DNA from: DASUPK01 sp963831605
Lineage (GTDB): Bacteria > Actinomycetota > Thermoleophilia > Solirubrobacterales > 70-9
Direction: 5' to 3'
Length of the DNA: 64,000 bases
Assembly: GCA_963831605.1 (NCBI GenBank)
Contig: CAWHQR010000002.1
Coordinates: forward strand, 1 to 64,000
Each line of letters opens with the position of its first letter. Position 1 is the stretch's first letter. Shown here one piece after another: positions 1 through 7,589 of this stretch. A program made the translations under genes and the position numbers. The notes below the pieces were generated by a model. It was given only the letters and a program-made list of their open reading frames with translations. It was not told the origin of the DNA and did no database searches.

Positions 1-171
1 TTCGACGGTTCGCCGTGGGAGTTGATCGCAGGCGTCGATTTCGGCGGCAAGCCGACGACGTTCGCGACCAACGCTCGACAGCAAGGTGCGAAGCGCGGCG
101 GGCGCGTGCGAGTCCGGCACTTTCAGAAGGAACAGCCGGAGCGCCTGGTGATCCAGTTCGTCAAGGAGTAG
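1..171 (+). CDS. C-terminal end of an unrecognised protein (5' partial)
   Basis: An open frame enters from the left edge and gives 56 residues before a TAG. The peptide begins FDGSPWELIAGVDFGG and is rich in Arg, Lys and Gln (RQQGAKRGGRVRVRHFQKEQ). GC-rich third positions support real coding. I do not recognise a family, and most of the protein lies outside the window. A GC-rich inverted repeat follows about 60 bp downstream, which fits the end of a transcript. Confidence 0.55.
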   Translation, partial: FDGSPWELIAGVDFGGKPTTFATNARQQGAKRGGRVRVRHFQKEQPERLVIQFVKE

Positions 172-233
172 GCCATGCCGCTGGATCGTCAACCGACGTT
201 GGCCCGTCCGCCACCAGGGCGTAGGTTGAGAAC

Positions 234-269
234 GCCCGCCCCGGCCGCCGTGGTGGCCGCCGGGGGCGG
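234..269. terminator. GC-rich inverted repeat, possible terminator
   Basis: Imperfect hairpin with CCGCCCC and GGGGGCGG as outer arms and GGCCGCC/GGTGGCC inside. It lies between the left-edge gene and the kelch gene. There is no T-run, so intrinsic termination is uncertain. The rest of 172-370 holds one dyad repeat and a possible promoter and nothing else I can identify. Confidence 0.35.
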
Positions 270-317
270 AGGGAATACGGAGAGCCTCGCAATCGCGGGG
301 CTCTTCGGCGTAGGACC

Positions 318-339
318 GCTGCTTTTCGTCCAAAGCGGC
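318..339. repeat. Dyad repeat copy 1 (TCGTCC loop)
   Basis: GCTGCTTT and AAAGCGGC flank the loop TCGTCC, making an 8-bp stem with one G-T wobble. It belongs to the family that bounds the 33.7-40.5 kb island and lies about 30 bp before the kelch gene. Confidence 0.7.
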
Positions 340-370
340 TATCGGACCAGGGTCAGAAGCCGAGCTTCTG

Positions 371-1687
371 TTGACTTTCCAAAGGGGGTCAGATACGAAT
401 CCGCACATCGTCCGAAGGGGAGCAATACACAGCATCTTGTTGCTGACCGTCGCGGGGTTGCTGTTCCTTCCGTCGGCGGCGCTTGCCGCGACGCCCGATG
501 CTTTCAACCCCACCGGGCAGATGACGGTGCCGAGGGCCGAGGCGGCCGCTGCGCCGCTCGGCGACGGCCGCGTCCTGATCGCCGGGGGCTACACAACGGC
601 TCCCACGCCGCTGGCGAGCGCCGAGATCTTCGATCCGGCGACGCAGACGTTCACCGCGACCGGAAACATGGGCACGCCACGCCGTCAGCTGACCGCCGCC
701 CCGCTTCCCGGCGGCAAGGTGCTGATAGTCGGGGGCACCCTGCTCGGCGGAGCCTCGTCGTCGACGACGGAGATCTTCGATCCGGCGACCGGGGCGTTCA
801 CTCCCGGCGGCTCGATGTCGATCACTCGTTCCAAGCCTGCCGTCGCCCCGCTGGCTGACGGACGTGTGCTGGTCGCAGGCGGCTTTACGACCCCTGGCAA
901 CACGACGGTCGCCAGTTCCGAGATCTACAACCCCTCGACCAACACTTTCAGTGTCGGGCCGAATATGGGCACGACTCGATTTGCCCCTGCGGCCTCGCCG
1001 CTGCCCGACGGCCGGGTGCTCGTCACAGGCGGCAACAACGGCGGTCCGCCGGTCCCCACGGCCGAGATCTACAACCCCGCCACGAACGCCTTCAGCGCCA
1101 CCAGCTCGATGACCGTCGGGCGCTACACGCACGGCGCGGCTCCGCTGCCCGGTGGCAGCCCCCTGATCGTCGGCGGCCTGAATACGCCGACCCCCCTCGA
1201 CAGCACGGAGATCTACAGCCCCACTTCGAACACCTTCAGTGCGGCCGCCAACCTTAACCAGAGGCGCACCGACGTCGCCGTGGCCAAGATCGGCGATGGC
1301 GTTCTGGCCGCTGGCGGCGCCGATGGAGCTTTTGTCCTAAAGACCGCGGAGCTCTATCTCGTCGCACCCAACGGGAAGATCGATAAGGGCCCGACGGGGA
1401 AGGTCAAGACCAAGAAGGCGACGGCCAAGGTCACCTTCGCTTTCAGCTCGGACATCCCGGGATCGACCTTCAACTGCAGCCTCGCCGGCGGAGCGAGCAA
1501 GAAGGCCGTGAGCTCCAAGAAGAAGAAGAAGAAGAAGGCCAAGCCGATCACCGGTCCATGCAGTTCCCCGAAGACCTACAAGCTGAAGCCGGGCAAGTAC
1601 AGCTTCTCAGTCACCGCCAGTAGCCCCCACGGATTGCCCGACACCACCCCGGCCTCACAGAGCTTCAAGGTCAAGCGCAAGCGCTAG
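371..1687 (+). CDS. Secreted kelch-repeat beta-propeller protein
   Basis: 438 residues from a TTG. A signal peptide (RR, then a hydrophobic run ending PSAALA-AT) is followed by six kelch blades of about 48 residues, each with the pattern DGRVLxxGG ... EIYNPxTNTFS. Six blades would close a propeller. A beta-sandwich-like domain follows (STFNCSLAGG, then CSSPKTYKLKPGKYSF), interrupted near residue 382 by seven lysines; the protein ends KVKRKR. Such propellers usually bind glycans or proteins outside the cell, but the ligand cannot be inferred. The start is uncertain: TTGACT at 371-376 and TACGAA at 394-399 are 17 bp apart and could be a promoter, with translation then starting near 425-437. Confidence 0.8.
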   Translation: MTFQRGSDTNPHIVRRGAIHSILLLTVAGLLFLPSAALAATPDAFNPTGQMTVPRAEAAAAPLGDGRVLIAGGYTTAPTPLASAEIFDPATQTFTATGNMGTPRRQLTAAPLPGGKVLIVGGTLLGGASSSTTEIFDPATGAFTPGGSMSITRSKPAVAPLADGRVLVAGGFTTPGNTTVASSEIYNPSTNTFSVGPNMGTTRFAPAASPLPDGRVLVTGGNNGGPPVPTAEIYNPATNAFSATSSMTVGRYTHGAAPLPGGSPLIVGGLNTPTPLDSTEIYSPTSNTFSAAANLNQRRTDVAVAKIGDGVLAAGGADGAFVLKTAELYLVAPNGKIDKGPTGKVKTKKATAKVTFAFSSDIPGSTFNCSLAGGASKKAVSSKKKKKKKAKPITGPCSSPKTYKLKPGKYSFSVTASSPHGLPDTTPASQSFKVKRKR

Positions 1688-1689
1688 CG

Positions 1690-1935
1690 GCCCGCGGCAG
1701 CGGCGGTCGAAGGGCGGCCGAGGCCCATGCCGTTACCGCGACGGAGAAGCAGGACGAGGCCGAGCATGAACGCGAGCGCGCGGCGGAACATGCGGCGATC
1801 GCGGACGAACACGCAAAAGCCGCTAAGGAGCGCGAACGGCGTGCTGTCGACGCTGAGGACCGTGCTGAGCGCGAAGGCCGTGCCGCCGGGCTCCACGATG
1901 AGCGGGCGGCCGAGCGTGAGCGCGAACTCGACTGA
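1690..1935 (+). pseudogene. Start-less remnant of an Ala/Glu/Arg-rich coiled-coil protein
   Basis: The frame ending at TGA 1933-1935 encodes about 80 residues of highly charged helix-forming sequence (EKQDEAEHERERAAEHAA, later AAERERELD). Third positions are GC-rich, unlike a random frame. No ATG, GTG or TTG with a ribosome site opens it, and it abuts the kelch stop at 1687. I read it as the 3' end of a coiled-coil gene that has lost its 5' part. An antisense or chance frame is the alternative. Confidence 0.4.
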
Positions 1936-2351
1936 GCCGCAGGTCCCGGTCAGTCCCGCGCCAGACACTCCCGCGCCTAACACTCCTCCTCGAAGCCGCC
2001 GGGTTGTCTGAGTAAGCCGCTCGCGGCATGGCGCCCGACGTAGTGCATTCGGCGGTCTTGCAGGCGTCGGTCGCAGGCTTGCGCCCCTTCCCTTCGCCCG
2101 CGGCTGGGATGCAAGGGAGCGCCGGGGTGCCCCCTCGACCCCGCGGGCACCCTCGACGACTCCCTACCCTATCCCGCGTTTCTCCGGCTCCTAGAAACCG
2201 AAGAGCAAGCGGAGTCGTTAGATACCCGCGAATCGCGGAGTCGAAATCGAGCGTGCTGAGCATTAACGCGAACTTCACCTGGCACTCGCACCATGGCTCG
2301 TCCGCCACTGTTTCCGATTATCCGCAGCGGGCGCGAGATACTGCGTGGACG
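1936..2351. other. 416-bp stretch without a recognisable gene
   Basis: Open frames exist on both strands but are low-complexity Arg/Pro-rich and look like shadows. A small dyad CCGCG-AAT-CGCGG lies near 2227-2239. No RNA gene or mobile element was recognised. Confidence 0.4.
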
Positions 2352-2642
2352 ATGTCGCAGGAGAACGTAGAGATCGTGCGGACGGCAATGGACGCGTTCA
2401 ATAGACGCGATGCCAAGACCTCCGCGGCCTACCTCGCTCAGGATGCCGAGATCGTGACGATGCGAGCGGCTTTGGAGGGAACCGTCTATCGCAGGCCCGC
2501 CGCTGCCTCGCAGTACTGCGCGGCCGTCGACGAGAGTTGGGACAACCTCATGTGGGAGGTCGAGGAGATCCGAGAGGGCGGCGACTGGGTTCTCGCCTTG
2601 GGACGAATTCGCGGATCACCGCCGACCGCCTACGGCGTCTAG
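2352..2642 (+). pseudogene. Truncated SnoaL-like (NTF2-fold) protein
   Basis: Starts MSQENVEIVRTAMDAFNRRD, a typical opening of SnoaL-like proteins that are abundant in soil actinobacteria. The normal domain is about 130 residues. This frame follows the family to DWVLALGRIRG near residue 89, then runs out as SPPTAYGV and stops at residue 96, so the last two strands are missing. No other frame downstream restores them, which points to a deletion or recombination breakpoint near 2615, not a simple frameshift. Function: NTF2-fold proteins are small ligand-binding or isomerase domains; this one is probably inactive. Confidence 0.6.
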
Positions 2643-2660
2643 TGGGCCGGGGGCCCCGTG

Positions 2661-2689
2661 TTGACGACAACAAACGGCTGTTGTAAATA
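2661..2689 (+). promoter_or_regulatory. Sigma-70-type promoter for the STAS gene, with spacer dyad
   Basis: TTGACG (2661-2666), a 17-bp spacer, then TAAATA (2684-2689), about 100 bp before the STAS start. The spacer contains the dyad CAACA...TGTTG (2668-2683), placed where a repressor would block polymerase. Confidence 0.55.
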
Positions 2690-2787
2690 TCCGGCCTGTC
2701 GAATTGGAGCAAGACGGGCCGCCCGTCCAAATTGGGGAATGGGCGAAACGGATTGCGTGTTTTCTTTTGAAAAGGAGGAGACGCGAA

Positions 2788-3141
2788 ATGCGACCTGTTG
2801 ACGATTCCAACGTTGGCTCACCGGATCTCGCCACCAAGCCAGTCGAGATTCGATCTCATCGAAAGGGCGACTCGGTGACGATCATCGTCGCCGGCGAGAT
2901 CGACCTATCGACGGCAGGCAAGCTCGATGCCGCAATCCGGCACGCAGAGGACACCGTGATCGGACAGATCGTGTTGGACATGACCGATCTCTCTTTCGTG
3001 GACTCCACTGGGCTCAGCGTTCTCCTGAGGGCGAGCGTGCGGAGCAGGGAGGACGGCAACCGGCTCAGCTTCGTCCCTTCTAAGCATGAGGCGGTCACCA
3101 GGCTCGTTGCCTTGACCGGAACGGGCGAGATGTTCGACTGA
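2788..3141 (+). CDS. STAS-domain anti-sigma-factor antagonist
   Basis: 117 residues forming one STAS domain of the SpoIIAA/RsbV class. The core is GEIDLSTAGKLDAAI, then DMTDLSFVDSTGLSVLL; the Ser of DSTGL (about residue 72) is the site that a partner anti-sigma kinase phosphorylates in this family. The start is fixed by a strong AGGAGG 8 nt upstream. No anti-sigma kinase or sigma factor lies next to it, so its partner is elsewhere. Role by family: in its unphosphorylated form it binds the anti-sigma factor and frees a stress sigma factor. It sits alone between a promoter and a terminator. Confidence 0.9.
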   Translation: MRPVDDSNVGSPDLATKPVEIRSHRKGDSVTIIVAGEIDLSTAGKLDAAIRHAEDTVIGQIVLDMTDLSFVDSTGLSVLLRASVRSREDGNRLSFVPSKHEAVTRLVALTGTGEMFD

Positions 3142-3196
3142 GCTGTCCCACCGTCGTTACCTCTCGGCGGTGTGGCAAGAGGGGAACTGCGTATTG

Positions 3197-3234
3197 GAAG
3201 AAGCCTCCGACCGTGTACCGGCGGGGGCTTCTTC
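3197..3234 (+). terminator. Intrinsic terminator after the STAS gene
   Basis: GAAGAAGCC and GGCTTCTTC form a perfect 9-bp stem, extended by GC pairs inside, followed by CTTTCG. It lies 55 bp after the STAS stop. Confidence 0.7.
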
Positions 3235-3441
3235 CTTTCGAGGCAAGTCGGGCAGCAGTCTGGCGTAGCACCTACCCCCAGCCGTCGAGCTTCCCCCTTG
3301 GCGCGGGAGTTACCGACCTTCTGGCAGATGCTTCAACGGGTGGTCTAAGCGACGCTGAGAACCCCCGCCACGCGGTGTCAACAGAACCGATGGTGGGTAA
3401 AGCGAGGACAGTGAAGAACCAGGGAAGGAGGAGCAGTAGAA

Positions 3442-3735
3442 ATGGCCAAGACGAAGTCAGATAAGGAGTTCTACGGACGGCTCAGGGATACGGGCATCAG
3501 AAAGGGGGTCGCGAAGCGGGTGGCCGAGGCACTCCCGACCAAGGGCCAGAAGAAGCCCGCCAGAGCCCATCGTCTCGCCGATGAGCTTTCGGCTGCGGCT
3601 GACACGATCAGGGAGCGCGCGGGCGGAGGCTCGCGGAAGCGCTCCAAAGCCGCGAAGAAGGCGGCGCGCACGCGCAAGGCGAAGGCCGCGAAGCGCAGCA
3701 ATTCCGCGAAGAGGGCCGCGAGGGCCCGCCGGTAG
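3442..3735 (+). CDS. Small basic histone-like protein
   Basis: 97 residues. The N-terminal half (MAKTKSDKEFYGRLRDTG, then RKGVAKRVAEAL) looks like a short helical DNA-binding module. The C-terminal third is a Lys/Ala/Arg tail (KRSKAAKKAARTRKAKAAK) like histone H1 and mycobacterial HupB tails. The start is set by GGAGGAG about 8 nt upstream. Likely role: nucleoid binding or compaction, inferred from composition and not from a recognised family. It is followed by a second very basic gene on the same strand. Confidence 0.65.
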   Translation: MAKTKSDKEFYGRLRDTGIRKGVAKRVAEALPTKGQKKPARAHRLADELSAAADTIRERAGGGSRKRSKAAKKAARTRKAKAAKRSNSAKRAARARR

Positions 3736-3954
3736 ATCATCCGATGAGCCCCGGGCCTGGGTACCGCCGTGGCGGTGGCGGGCTGGCTCCCTTCTTGCCG
3801 CCCCCACCCTCAAAGCGGGAGGAGAGGACGTCAATCACAGGCGTGTTCTTGCCGTGAGCTGGACAGAGGGCGCCCGAGGGTTTATCGCCGCAAATCTGTG
3901 GTAATTGCTGCGAGCAGACAACGATTCGCACGGATGCGAAAGGAGGGGTCGGAA

Positions 3955-4578
3955 ATGGCCCAAACGAGCACAAGAAGGAACTCGCAGGCTCGCCGCAAAA
4001 CGACGGGACGGTCGAACGGCTCGGGCCGATCGGCAGCCTCCACTCGGGGCTCGAGCTCGACGCGAAACCGTCAGCAGCGCAATGGAAGGAGCAGTGCAAA
4101 GAGCCGAAGCTCGGGAGCCGCGCGGAGCAGCTCGCAGACCACTAACCGCTCCCGCAGGCAGCCACGACGCTCTGGTGGGACTGCGGGGCCAGATTCCGTC
4201 AAGCAGTTTGCGTCGAAGGGCAAGGACGCCGTCGCCCAGGGAGTTCAGAGCGGTGGAAAGACGATCTCGACCGTCGCAGGCAAGGTGAAGGGACCGGCAC
4301 TGGCCGCGGGCGGCGCCGCACTGGCTGGTTTGGCGGGTGGCATGGCTGTGCAGTCGAAGCGCGACTCGGGACGAAAGATCCTGGGGATGCGACTCGGCAA
4401 CAACGTTGGCAAGGCCGGAAAGGACCTTGCCGACGCCGGCGAGAGCGTCGGCCGGTTTACCGAGAACCTCGGAGAGTTTGCAGCCGAGATGCGGAAGACG
4501 CGTGAGGCGATCGACAATGGAGCGAAGCACCGCTCCCCGGTTGAGGTCGTGTTGCAGGCTCTGACTGCGCGACGCTGA
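3955..4578 (+). CDS. Basic low-complexity protein with a glycine-rich hydrophobic segment
   Basis: 207 residues in three parts. Residues 1-80 are a disordered Ser/Arg/Gln-rich region (STRRNSQARRKTTGRS). Residues about 115-130 are a Gly/Ala hydrophobic stretch (GPALAAGGAALAGLAGG), perhaps a membrane helix or glycine zipper. The rest is an amphipathic helical tail (GRFTENLGEFAAEMRKTRE). AGGAGG lies 9 nt before the ATG. I do not recognise a family. It ends immediately before a tRNA 3' fragment, so it may have arrived with an integrated element. Confidence 0.6.
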   Translation: MAQTSTRRNSQARRKTTGRSNGSGRSAASTRGSSSTRNRQQRNGRSSAKSRSSGAARSSSQTTNRSRRQPRRSGGTAGPDSVKQFASKGKDAVAQGVQSGGKTISTVAGKVKGPALAAGGAALAGLAGGMAVQSKRDSGRKILGMRLGNNVGKAGKDLADAGESVGRFTENLGEFAAEMRKTREAIDNGAKHRSPVEVVLQALTARR

Positions 4579-4580
4579 CT

Positions 4581-4611
4581 GTAGTCGCGGGTTCGAACCC
4601 CGCCCCGATGT
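4581..4611 (+). pseudogene. 3'-half remnant of a tRNA gene
   Basis: GCGGG-TTCGAAC-CCCGC is a perfect 5-bp T-stem with the canonical 7-nt T-loop, followed by seven acceptor-like bases (CCCGATG). No D-arm, anticodon arm or 5' acceptor strand lies upstream, where the end of a basic protein gene is found instead. A tRNA-type terminator follows. This is the usual scar of integration at a tRNA. Confidence 0.6.
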
Positions 4612-4614
4612 TAT

Positions 4615-4640
4615 GAGAGGCCCGCCAATGCGGGTCTCTC
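4615..4640 (+). terminator. Terminator hairpin after the tRNA remnant
   Basis: GAGAG-G-CCCGC and GCGGG-T-CTCTC pair around the loop CAAT, with a single mismatch. Its position directly after the tRNA fragment suggests it was the original tRNA terminator. Confidence 0.6.
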
Positions 4641-5036
4641 TCGTTTGCGAACGGTTCTGTGACTCTCGTTCAGGCTTCGTTCTATGCCAGCTACAGACGC
4701 ACGCGGTCTCGCGCATGGCGAAGGGCATCTCAACGCGCGAGCCTTCGAGGCGAGGTACGTCCTCGCTGAGACTCTCGTTCGGGCCTTCGCCGTCGATCTG
4801 CCAGTCCAGGCGACCGGCGCTGCGGGTGTTGCTGTGAGGTCGGCCGTGAGGGTCACTGCCGCGCACCTTGCACGCTCCCGATGCGATCTGCTCGTGGGCC
4901 TTCTCTAGCGCCCGTTGCTTGAGGCGTTGTTCTCTAGCTGCGTGATCGTCCGTGTTGGTTCCTTTCTATCGGGGGACCTTGGGAAAACCTTGGGATTGAG
5001 GCTCTCGGTGAGGAGATCGGCTGGACCGTGGCACAA
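4641..5036. other. 396-bp stretch without a supported gene
   Basis: A minus-strand frame over about 4620-4960 reads plausibly in places (AAREQRLKQRALEKAHEQI) but has no start codon. It may be a decayed gene. A close direct repeat of ACCTTGGGA (near 4976-4997) lies just before the tRNA terminator. No integrase was found. Confidence 0.35.
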
Positions 5037-5062
5037 GAAAACCCCGCCGGAGCGGGGTTTTC
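5037..5062 (-). terminator. Terminator of the CAT-anticodon tRNA
   Basis: AAAACCCCGC-CGGA-GCGGGGTTTT is a perfect 10-bp hairpin ending in T residues when read on the minus strand, 7 nt beyond the tRNA 3' end. Confidence 0.85.
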
Positions 5063-5068
5063 TCAGAG

Positions 5069-5142
5069 TGCCGGAGGAGGGACTCGAACCCCCGACACGC
5101 GGATTATGATTCCGCTGCTCTAACCGACTGAGCTACTCCGGC
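5069..5142 (-). tRNA. tRNA with anticodon CAT (Met, or Ile after lysidine modification)
   Basis: On the minus strand the acceptor stem is GCCGGAG/CTCCGGC, the D-arm is TAGCTCAGTCGGTTAGAGC, the anticodon stem GCGGA/TCCGC closes the loop ATCATAA, and the T-arm is GGGGG-TTCGAGT-CCCTC. The 74 nt include discriminator A73 and no encoded CCA. The CAT anticodon fits elongator Met or Ile2. The ATAATC context after the anticodon resembles Ile2, but the assignment is open. It is terminated by the adjacent hairpin. Confidence 0.92.
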
Positions 5143-5165
5143 GGGGGGGAAATCGTAGCGGCGGG

Positions 5166-5711
5166 CTACCTGGCCAAGGCGTAACGCAGCTCGAACATCC
5201 CGGTCTTGAAGGTCCGGGTGCCGAGCAGTCGCATCGCGCGCTCGATCGGCCTGGAGAAGAGGGGCTTGCCGGATCCGAGAACGATCGGGACGACCGTCAC
5301 CCAGAGCTCGTCGAGGAGCCCCGAGTCGACGAGGTCGGAGGCCACGGGGCCCCCTCCGACCACCCAGAGGTCGCGTTCGCCGGCCGCGTCGACCATCTCA
5401 GAGTGGATGTCCGCGACGGGCCCATTGTGGAACCGGACGTCGGCTCCTTCGGCGACCGGAAGCTCCCGGCTGGTCAGCACCCAGCTCGGGCGATCCCCGT
5501 AGGGCCAGTCGTGGCCGAGGATGAACTCGTAGGTCGACGAGCCCATCACCAGGGCGCCGGTGTGATCGACGAAGTTGTCGATCCCCTCCGTCACGTCGTC
5601 GCCCTGCCCGTCGTAGTTGGGTTCGAAGCCCGTGAGCCAGTCGATGCCGTCATCCCGATCGGCGATGTAGCCATCGAGGGTGGCTGCCGCGAAGTAGATG
5701 GTGCGTGGCAC
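5166..5711 (-). CDS. Dihydrofolate-reductase-like protein (RibD C-terminal domain family)
   Basis: 181 residues. The opening TIYFAAATLDGYIADRDDGIDWL and the later WVVGGGPVASDLVDSGLLDELW match the family of stand-alone RibD-C/DHFR-fold reductases. These bind NADPH through the GGG loop, and most have no known substrate. The start is GTG at 5711, divergent from the peptidase gene. A second, different member occurs at 39329. Both show the DHFR fold but neither is a true folate reductase by sequence; the cellular role is unknown. Confidence 0.85.
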   Translation of the reverse strand: MPRTIYFAAATLDGYIADRDDGIDWLTGFEPNYDGQGDDVTEGIDNFVDHTGALVMGSSTYEFILGHDWPYGDRPSWVLTSRELPVAEGADVRFHNGPVADIHSEMVDAAGERDLWVVGGGPVASDLVDSGLLDELWVTVVPIVLGSGKPLFSRPIERAMRLLGTRTFKTGMFELRYALAR

Positions 5712-5733
5712 GGGCCGATTCTCTCAATCGTTC

Positions 5734-5739
5734 TAGGCT
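5734..5739 (+). promoter_or_regulatory. -10 box TAGGCT, leaderless start of the M29 peptidase
   Basis: TAGGCT ends 7 nt before GTG 5747, so transcription would begin at the start codon. This supports 5747 over the in-frame GTG at 5705. Confidence 0.5.
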
Positions 5740-5746
5740 GGCGAAG

Positions 5747-6694
5747 GTGAGCGATCTCGATCAAGCCGTGCGCGCGGTGATCCGCGACTGCCTCGCTGTC
5801 AGGGAGGGCGAGGAGGTCGTCGTCGTCTGTAACCCGGCGACGCAGAACATGGGGGAGATGCTGCGCAACGAGGCGGCTGACGTGGGGGCCGAGGCGGTGC
5901 TGATCGTGATGTCGGAGCGGGCCTCGCATGCGGCCGAGCCGCCCCCGACGGTGGCCGAGGCGATGGCCGTGGCGGACGTTCTGCTCGCGCCGACAGTTCA
6001 GTCGCTTTCGCACACCGCCGCGCGCAAGCGGGCGAACGAGAACGGGGCCCGCTGCGCGACCCTTCCCGGCGTCACCGAGGACATGCTGGCCCGGGTGATG
6101 AGCGCCGATATGGAGGGGCTGCGGCGGAAGGGCCATGCCGTCGCGGACGCCCTGGACCGAGCGGTCGAGGCGCACATCACCGACGCGAGCGGCACCGATC
6201 TTCGACTCGACCTCTCCGGCCGCGAGGCCATCCCGGACGCAGGGGAGCTGACCGAACGCGGCGCTTTCGGGAACCTGCCTTGCGGCGAGGGCTTCATCTC
6301 GCCGAAGGACGGCAACGGGACCCTGGTGATCGACGGATCGATGGCCGGCGTCGGGCTCGTGGATCAGCCGGTCGAGCTGGTGGTCGAGGGTGGGCACCTG
6401 ACCTCGGCTCGCGGCGGCCAGGGAATGGCCTTCATGGAGCTGCTCACCCAGCATGGCGACGACGGCACGAACATCGCGGAGCTCGGCGTGGGCACGAACG
6501 AGAAGGCGAAGCTGACCGGCGAGGTCCTCGAGGACGAGAAGATCCTGGGCTCGATCCACGTGGCCTTCGGCGCCTCGGCCGGGATCGGCGGCACCGTCCA
6601 GGTCCCGGTCCACCTCGACTGCGTGGTGATGAAGCCGACCCTGGAGCTGGACGGCGAGGTCCTCGTCCGCGACGGAGAGCTGATGGTCCCGTGA
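5747..6694 (+). CDS. M29-family (thermophilic-type) aminopeptidase
   Basis: 315 residues. The metal ligands of family M29 can be placed: Glu in PCGEGF (about 180), Glu in NIAELGVGTN (about 245), His in SIHVAFG (about 270) and the HLD pair near 288-290. Together they hold the dinuclear metal centre that removes N-terminal residues from peptides. The enzyme is cytoplasmic; no signal peptide is seen. The stop overlaps the next gene's start (GTGA), so the two are translationally coupled. Confidence 0.85.
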   Translation: MSDLDQAVRAVIRDCLAVREGEEVVVVCNPATQNMGEMLRNEAADVGAEAVLIVMSERASHAAEPPPTVAEAMAVADVLLAPTVQSLSHTAARKRANENGARCATLPGVTEDMLARVMSADMEGLRRKGHAVADALDRAVEAHITDASGTDLRLDLSGREAIPDAGELTERGAFGNLPCGEGFISPKDGNGTLVIDGSMAGVGLVDQPVELVVEGGHLTSARGGQGMAFMELLTQHGDDGTNIAELGVGTNEKAKLTGEVLEDEKILGSIHVAFGASAGIGGTVQVPVHLDCVVMKPTLELDGEVLVRDGELMVP

Positions 6695-7578
6695 ACGGCG
6701 AGATGCCGCTCGTGGCCGTGCCCAACTTCTCCGAGGGCCGGAACACGCGGGTGATCGGGGCGCTCGAGGCCACGCTGGGCTGTCACACACGCGTCCTCAA
6801 CCGCCACTACGACGCCCTGCACAACCGCAGCGTCTTCACGATGGCCGCGCCGCCGGAGAAGCTCGTCGAGGCTCTGGTGGCGGGCGCCGCCCACGCGCTC
6901 GACCTGATCGACCTTCGCTCGCATCAGGGCCTACATCCGCACGTCGGCGCGCTGGACGTCTCCCCGGTCGTCTGGCAGACCGACGAGCAGCACGACGCTG
7001 CGGTCGAGAGCGCCAGGGTGGTGGCGGAGGGGATCGCGGCGCTCGGCATCCCGGTCTTCTTCTACGGCGAGCTGGCGACCGCGCCGGAGCGACGCGAACG
7101 CGCCTACTTCCGCCAGGGAGGCCCGGCCGAGCTGGCGCGCCGGATGGGCTCGGGCGAGCTCCGTCCCGACGTCGGCCCGGACGAGCCGCACCCGAGCGCG
7201 GGCGCGACCCTCGTCACCGCCCGGGAGCCGCTGGTTGCGTTCAACGTCGAGCTCGACACCGCCGATCCCGAGATCGCGCGCGAGATCGCGGCCGAGCTGC
7301 GCGAGGCCGGAGGCGGGCTGCCGGGTGTTCGCGCCCTCGGTCTGCCGCGCGAGGACGGGAGGACCCAGGTCTCTATGAACGTCCACGATCCCCAGGCGGT
7401 GCCGCTCGCCAGGATCGTCGAGGAGATCTCACGGCTTGCGGCCCGGCACGGCGTGCGGCTGATCGAGGCGGAGCTCGTCGGGCTCGTTCCGGAGGCCGCC
7501 GTCGAGGGGTACCCGGACGAGCCTCCGATCCGGGACTTTGACCCGATGCGCGACGTGATCGAGAACGTCCTCGGCTAG
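6691..7578 (+). CDS. Glutamate formimidoyltransferase-like protein
   Basis: 295 residues matching the formiminotransferase N- and C-subdomains (FtcD type): VPNFSEGRN at the start, DALHNRSVFT, then HPHVGALDVSPVV. The family moves a formimino or formyl group between glutamate and tetrahydrofolate in histidine breakdown. No cyclodeaminase domain or other hut gene is nearby, so a folate-salvage or related role is equally possible. The GTG at 6691 overlaps the upstream stop by 4 nt; ATG 6703 is an alternative. Confidence 0.85.
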   Translation: MNGEMPLVAVPNFSEGRNTRVIGALEATLGCHTRVLNRHYDALHNRSVFTMAAPPEKLVEALVAGAAHALDLIDLRSHQGLHPHVGALDVSPVVWQTDEQHDAAVESARVVAEGIAALGIPVFFYGELATAPERRERAYFRQGGPAELARRMGSGELRPDVGPDEPHPSAGATLVTAREPLVAFNVELDTADPEIAREIAAELREAGGGLPGVRALGLPREDGRTQVSMNVHDPQAVPLARIVEEISRLAARHGVRLIEAELVGLVPEAAVEGYPDEPPIRDFDPMRDVIENVLG

Positions 7579-7589
7579 ATTGACGGGGC

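Noticed and set aside
2028..2351. Longer N-terminus for the SnoaL-like protein
   Set aside because: The extra 108 residues are low-complexity Arg/Pro/Ser sequence, while MSQENVEIV at 2352 is the normal family start.
4915..5109. A 64-residue frame ending PEEGLEPPTRGL
   Set aside because: It is the plus-strand read-through of the tRNA on the minus strand; EGLEPPTRGL is a well-known spurious translation of tRNA complements.
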